Source: SZAS-79 sp038211455 (lineage in GTDB: Bacteria > Pseudomonadota > Gammaproteobacteria > Burkholderiales > SG8-39). From it: a stretch of DNA of 64,000 nucleotides. This document shows positions 60,176-64,000 of the stretch, piece after piece (position 1 is the stretch's first letter; each line of letters starts with the position of its first letter). The position numbers and the translations under genes were made by a program. The notes under the pieces are model-generated. The model was not told where the DNA came from. It saw only the letters and a list, made by a program, of their open reading frames with translations, and ran no database searches. The stretch is from assembly GCA_038211455.1 (NCBI GenBank), contig JBBQVP010000001.1, forward strand, positions 24,501 to 88,500, read 5' to 3'.

Positions 60176-60526
60176 ATGGACAAGCCGGCGCTGAGTGATT
60201 CGGAGTTCGAACGACTGGCATCGGAAACGCTGGCGGGAATAGAGGCAGCCGTCGAGGCTGCGATGGACGCAGCCAGCTTGGACGTCGACCTGCAGCTGAA
60301 ACCGGGGGGCGTGCTCGAAATCGAGTTCGAGGACGCAAGCAAGATGATCCTCAACCGGCAGGGTGCCATGCGCGAGATCTGGGTCGCGGCTCGGTCCGGG
60401 GGTTTCCATTTCTACTACGATGGCGCGCGCTGGGTGGATACCCGTGACGGCGGGGAGCTTTTCGCCGCCCTGTCGCGCATGGTCTCGGCGCAAAGCGGAA
60501 GTGCGGTGATTCTTTCCCCGCGCTGA
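60176..60526 (+). CDS. cyaY: Iron-sulfur cluster assembly protein CyaY (frataxin)
   Basis: Bacterial frataxin of 116 residues that tunes cysteine desulfurase activity and may bring iron. The acidic first helix (LSDSEFERLASETLAGIEAAVE) and the sheet LDVDLQLKPGGVLEIEFEDASKMILNRQ with IWVAARSGGFHFYYDGARWVDTR are conserved. It is divergent from lptM-lysA with 46 nt between starts, a common betaproteobacterial and gammaproteobacterial arrangement. Confidence 0.95.
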   Translation: MDKPALSDSEFERLASETLAGIEAAVEAAMDAASLDVDLQLKPGGVLEIEFEDASKMILNRQGAMREIWVAARSGGFHFYYDGARWVDTRDGGELFAALSRMVSAQSGSAVILSPR

Positions 60527-60570
60527 TCCAGGCGCGCAAGCTGTCCCGGGCGCATCCTTGACCTGGCGGC

Positions 60571-62898
60571 CTACACTGAGGGTACCGGCTTGGGGGCAGT
60601 CGGCAGTGGGCCGTTACCCGGGGGCATTTGCGACGGAGTCGGCTCGGAAGGCTCGGGCGGGACAGCCTCTTTGTAGAAATACTCCGGGTGCGCAGTGCTG
60701 TTCGGCACCAGCGCGTCAGGGTCCACGCGCATGTCGATGATGCCCTCGGGTCGCGTGCGCTCGACCTGCGGCACGTTCTGGAGAGCCTTCTCCATGTAGC
60801 CAATCCAGATTGGCAGCGCCACCGACCCGCCGGTTTCGTTGCGGCCCAGGGTGCGCGGCTGGTCGAAACCGACCCAGGCGATTCCGACAAGGGCCGGTGA
60901 ATATCCACAGAACCACGCGTCCAGGAAATCATTGGTCGTACCGGTCTTTCCTGCAAGATCACGGCGACCCAGCCTGGCGACCCTTGCGGCAGTTCCGTAG
61001 CGGGTTACGTCCTGCAGCATGCTGTCCATGATGAACGCATTGCGCGGGTCAACCACGCGCAGGTTTTCTTCTCCGACGTGCTGCGGGTTCGCGGCGCCCA
61101 GGCTGTTCCCCCGGTCGTCGACGATGCGCTGGATGAAGTACGGCTGCACGAGATAGCCGCCGTTCGCAAACACTGTGTACGCGCGCGCCATCTGCCAGGC
61201 GGTTACCGACCCGGCGCCCAGAGCCATGGTCAGGTAGGGAGGGTGCTTGTTCGCCTCGAAGCCAAAGCGCGTCACGTAGTCCTGGGCGTACTGGGTGCCG
61301 ATGGCCTTGAGGATTCGGATCGAGACCATGTTCTTTGACTTGGCAAGCGCGGTGCGCATGCGCATCGGCCCATCGTACTTGCCGTCGTAGTTCCTCGGCT
61401 CCCAGCGCTGGCTGCCGGTGACGTCTGCCTCTACCACGAGCGGCTCGTCGGGAATGACGGTGGCCGGGGTGAATCCCTTCTCGAGAGCCGCCGAATAGAT
61501 AAACGGCTTGAACGAGGAGCCTGGCTGCCGCCACCCCTGGGTGACGTGGTTGAACTTGTTGCGGTTGAAATCGAAGCCGCCTACCAGCGCGCGTATCGCC
61601 CCGTCGTTCGGGTCGACGGACACGAAGGCCGCCTCCGCCTCCGGCAACTGGACGATCTGCCAGAGCTTCTTTTCATCCCTCTGCACCCGGATGATCGACC
61701 CGCGGCGGATCTGCTTTTGCGGGAGCGCCTTCGGATCGAGGGAGCGCGCGACGAACCTGAGGCCGTCTCCGGAGATCGAGACGGCGTCGCCCGCACGGGT
61801 GATCGCCTTCACCTCCTTGGCGTCTGCCGTGAGGACCAGCGCGGCGAGGAGGTTGTCGTTGTCGTCATGGTCAGACAGCGCCTCGTCGTAATCCTCCTGA
61901 TCCGCGTTGTCGGCAAGACTCGCATAGGCTTCCGGTCCGCGGTAGCCATGCCGCCTGTCGTAATCGAGCACCCCCTTGCGCAACGATACGTACGCGGCTT
62001 CCTGGTCAGCCTTGCGGATGGTCGTGTAGACGCGGAACCCGCGCGTATAGACGTCGTTCGGATACTGGTCGTAGACCGCCTGGCGCACCATCTCGGCAAT
62101 ATATTCCGCATGCAGCGCGAATTCGCTGGCCTCCCGTTTCACGTGCATAGGCGCTTTGGCCGCCTCGGCGTACTGCGGTTCGCTGATATGGCCGAGATCC
62201 TTCATACGTCGCAGCACATAGAGCTGGCGCTGCTTGGCGCGCTGCGGGTTGACGACGGGGTTAAAGGTGGAGGGTGCCTTCGGCAGCCCGGCGAGCATCG
62301 CCGCCTCCTGCAGGGTGAGTTTGTCGAGGGATTTGCCGAAATAGATCTGCGCTGCCGAGGCGAAGCCGTAGGCGCGCTGCCCGAGGTAGATCTGGTTTAC
62401 GTAGAGTTCAAGGATCTGATCCTTTTTCAGGCTGTTCTCGATCTTGAAAGAAAGCAGCGCCTCGTACAGTTTGCGGGTCAGGGTTTTCTCGGAAGACAGA
62501 AAGAAGTTTCGCGCCACCTGCATCGTGATGGTGCTGGCGCCCTGCCGCCGCCCGCCAGATGTCAGGTTGGACAGGGCGGCGCGCAGCACGCCCTGATAGT
62601 CGATTCCCGCATGCTGGTAGAAACGCTCGTCTTCGGCGGCGAGGATCGAGCGTTTCAGGACTTCCGGTACCTCGGCTATGGTGACGACGGCACGGCGCTC
62701 TTCTCCGAATTCCCCGATCAGGACGCCGTCAGCGGTGTAGACCCGCAAGGGAATCTTGGGCTGGTAGTCCGTCAGGGCCTCCAGCGAGGGAAGATTCGGC
62801 CAGGCGAGCACGACCACCAGGCCGGCCGCGCAAGCGCCGATCGCCGCAAGACCCGCGAGTAGGGCCAGCGGAAAGGCCAAAAAACGGAGCCACATCAA
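60571..62898 (-). CDS. mrcA: Penicillin-binding protein 1A (bifunctional transglycosylase/transpeptidase)
   Basis: A 775-residue class A PBP that polymerises and crosslinks peptidoglycan. An N-terminal anchor (LAFPLALLAGLAAIGACAAGLVVVL) precedes the GT51 domain: catalytic Glu in AAEDERFYQHAGIDYQG, then GASTITMQVARNFFLSSEKT and LELYVNQIYLG. An OB-like insert occupies about residues 310-420. The transpeptidase has SxxK in GSSFKPFIYSA, SxN in SKNM, and KTG in AGKTGTTNDFLDAW. The C-terminus is proline-rich. It is divergent from pilM, as in most proteobacteria. Confidence 0.97.
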   Translation of the reverse strand: MMWLRFLAFPLALLAGLAAIGACAAGLVVVLAWPNLPSLEALTDYQPKIPLRVYTADGVLIGEFGEERRAVVTIAEVPEVLKRSILAAEDERFYQHAGIDYQGVLRAALSNLTSGGRRQGASTITMQVARNFFLSSEKTLTRKLYEALLSFKIENSLKKDQILELYVNQIYLGQRAYGFASAAQIYFGKSLDKLTLQEAAMLAGLPKAPSTFNPVVNPQRAKQRQLYVLRRMKDLGHISEPQYAEAAKAPMHVKREASEFALHAEYIAEMVRQAVYDQYPNDVYTRGFRVYTTIRKADQEAAYVSLRKGVLDYDRRHGYRGPEAYASLADNADQEDYDEALSDHDDNDNLLAALVLTADAKEVKAITRAGDAVSISGDGLRFVARSLDPKALPQKQIRRGSIIRVQRDEKKLWQIVQLPEAEAAFVSVDPNDGAIRALVGGFDFNRNKFNHVTQGWRQPGSSFKPFIYSAALEKGFTPATVIPDEPLVVEADVTGSQRWEPRNYDGKYDGPMRMRTALAKSKNMVSIRILKAIGTQYAQDYVTRFGFEANKHPPYLTMALGAGSVTAWQMARAYTVFANGGYLVQPYFIQRIVDDRGNSLGAANPQHVGEENLRVVDPRNAFIMDSMLQDVTRYGTAARVARLGRRDLAGKTGTTNDFLDAWFCGYSPALVGIAWVGFDQPRTLGRNETGGSVALPIWIGYMEKALQNVPQVERTRPEGIIDMRVDPDALVPNSTAHPEYFYKEAVPPEPSEPTPSQMPPGNGPLPTAPKPVPSV

Positions 62899-62981
62899 GG
62901 TGATCCGGCATTGCCGGGAGGTGGTTGCAACGGGTAGGAGACGGGGGCATTATAAGCCCTGACCGACCGTGAAGAATTTAC

Positions 62982-63010
62982 TTTACAGGCGGGGGGCTTG
63001 TTGCTAGCAT
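62982..63010 (+). promoter_or_regulatory. Candidate sigma70-type promoter for pilM
   Basis: TTTACA (62982-62987) and TAGCAT (63005-63010) are separated by 17 nt in the mrcA-pilM gap; the match to consensus is 5/6 and 4/6. Start near 63017. Confidence 0.45.
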
Positions 63011-63067
63011 TTCATGTAAATTATACGTATTGCGCCTTAACGGCGATTGCGGAAAGGAATTTTCCCC

Positions 63068-64000
63068 TTGGAAGTCGACATCTTCAAACCGAAGGCTCCA
63101 CCGTTGTTCGGGCTGGACATCAGCTCGTCATCGGTGAAGATGCTGGAAATTGTCGATGCCGGCAAAGGCACCTACCGGGTCGAGCGTTACACCATCGAAT
63201 CCCTGCCCCGCGATGCGGTTGCAGACGGAAACATCAACAACCTCGAGGCGGTATCCGAGGCGGTGAAGCGTGGCTGGAAGCGGATGGCTACGCGTACCAA
63301 GCACGTCGCGATGGCCGTTCCGTCCGGAGCGGTAATTACCAAGAAAATCATCGTTCAATCCGGGTTGCGCGACGAGGAACTTGAACTTCAGGTCCAAACC
63401 GAGGCAAACCAATACATTCCGTTTGCGCTTGAAGAGGTCAACCTGGATTTCCAGGTCATTGGCCCCTCGCCGTCCAGTCCGGGCGAAGATGAGGTGCTGA
63501 TCGCCGCGACGCGCAAGGAAAAGGTCGAGGATCGCATAGCGGCGGTCGAGGCCGCCGGTCTGAAAGCCTCGGTCATGGATGTTGAGTCCTACGCCCAGCA
63601 GGCGGCTCTGATGCTCGTCTGCCAGGCGCTGCCCGGCGCAGGGAAAGACCAGAATATCGCCGTGGTCGATATTGGCGCCAACGTCATGGCAATCAGCGTC
63701 TTGCGCAACGACCAGTCTGTCTATTCGCGTGAACAGGCGTTCGGTGGAAATCAGCTGACGGCCGATATTCAAAACCGGTATGGAATGAGCCCTGAGGAAG
63801 CGGAAAACGCGAAACGCTCTGGGGGGCTGCCGGACGACTACGAGTCCGAAGTGCTGCGGCCGTTCATGGAAAACCTGTCGATGGAAGTGCAGCGCGCGCT
63901 GCAGTTTTTCTTCACCTCGACGCAGTTCAGTTCGGTGGACCACATACTGCTCGCCGGCGGTTCCGCGGTGATTGCGGGGCTGGAGGAAGTCGTGAACACC
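63068..64000 (+). CDS. pilM: Type IV pilus assembly protein PilM (5' part, cut by window end)
   Basis: Actin-like cytoplasmic ATPase that links PilN/PilO to the type IV pilus machine. The frame runs 311 codons to the window edge without a stop; full PilM is about 350 residues. It begins with TTG at 63068, preceded by AAGGA 9 nt upstream, giving MEVDIFKPKAPPLFGLDISS, where the conserved phosphate-1 region GLDISSSSVKMLEI follows. Later landmarks are YIPFALEEVNLDFQV, VVDIGANVMAISVL and ILLAGGSAVIAGLEE. pilN-pilQ are expected just outside the window. Confidence 0.95.
   Translation, partial: MEVDIFKPKAPPLFGLDISSSSVKMLEIVDAGKGTYRVERYTIESLPRDAVADGNINNLEAVSEAVKRGWKRMATRTKHVAMAVPSGAVITKKIIVQSGLRDEELELQVQTEANQYIPFALEEVNLDFQVIGPSPSSPGEDEVLIAATRKEKVEDRIAAVEAAGLKASVMDVESYAQQAALMLVCQALPGAGKDQNIAVVDIGANVMAISVLRNDQSVYSREQAFGGNQLTADIQNRYGMSPEEAENAKRSGGLPDDYESEVLRPFMENLSMEVQRALQFFFTSTQFSSVDHILLAGGSAVIAGLEEVVNT

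Noticed and set aside
61546..62862. + strand open frame of 438 codons opposite mrcA
   Set aside because: Mirror of the PBP1A coding frame; no domain, Arg- and Val-rich.

Overview
This window is a GC-rich (about 60-65% by eye), gene-dense bacterial chromosome segment. Gene order and families point to a betaproteobacterium, probably Burkholderiales or a close relative: mnmG-rsmG-parA-parB followed by atpIBEFHAGDC, a Bug-type solute receptor, lptM-lysA divergent from cyaY, mrcA divergent from pilM, cytochromes c4 and c', and msrPQ. No rRNA, tRNA, insertion sequence, prophage or CRISPR array is visible. The two parS-like sites beside parAB suggest the left end lies near the replication origin, although no oriC was found.

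Region 1 (1-17.4 kb): a Sel1-like gene end, an enolase-superfamily enzyme, then tRNA/rRNA modification genes (mnmG, rsmG), chromosome partition (parS sites, parA, parB) and the complete F1Fo ATP synthase operon with its own sigma70-type promoter. Acetate kinase follows atpC by only 32 nt and leads, through 4-nt overlaps, into an aerobic glycerol-3-phosphate dehydrogenase and a HAD phosphatase, with a TSUP exporter 4 nt further on.

Region 2 (17.4-28.8 kb): acyl-CoA and organic-acid metabolism: malonyl-CoA decarboxylase, a family III CoA-transferase, AzlC/AzlD, an orphan Bug receptor, an enoyl-CoA hydratase-like protein, a serine/alanine-glyoxylate aminotransferase, a divergent GntR/FCD regulator, a large FAD/Fe-S dehydrogenase and an AlkA-type DNA glycosylase.

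Region 3 (28.8-43 kb): a voltage-gated-type K+ channel, lgt with a SEC-C protein, a response regulator-adenylate cyclase fusion, ilvD, a DUF924 protein, a DUF255 thioredoxin-fold protein, a small cytochrome c, and a branched-chain amino acid (or amide) ABC importer, livK-like followed by livHMGF.

Region 4 (43-54.1 kb): redox and envelope functions: a 2Fe-2S flavin reductase, an SDR protein, cutA, dsbD, hemB, engB, cytochrome c4, cytochrome b561, cytochrome c', an ECF sigma/anti-sigma pair and msrPQ, which repairs oxidised periplasmic methionines. Between hemB and engB, on the + strand, lies a strong candidate small RNA with a sigmaE-type promoter, four hairpins, C-rich loops and an intrinsic terminator. 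It converges on engB, the same arrangement as Spot 42 in enterobacteria and ErsA in Pseudomonas. I consider it the most interesting element here.

Region 5 (54.1-64 kb): an RND efflux pump with its adaptor, lysA-lptM divergent from cyaY, PBP1A (mrcA), and the start of pilM at the window edge. Two dispersed repeat types were seen: an identical palindrome-centred 24-mer at 28.07 kb and 43.0 kb, and a GAGGGGC...GCCCCTC hairpin element at 34.85, 34.89 and 39.44 kb.
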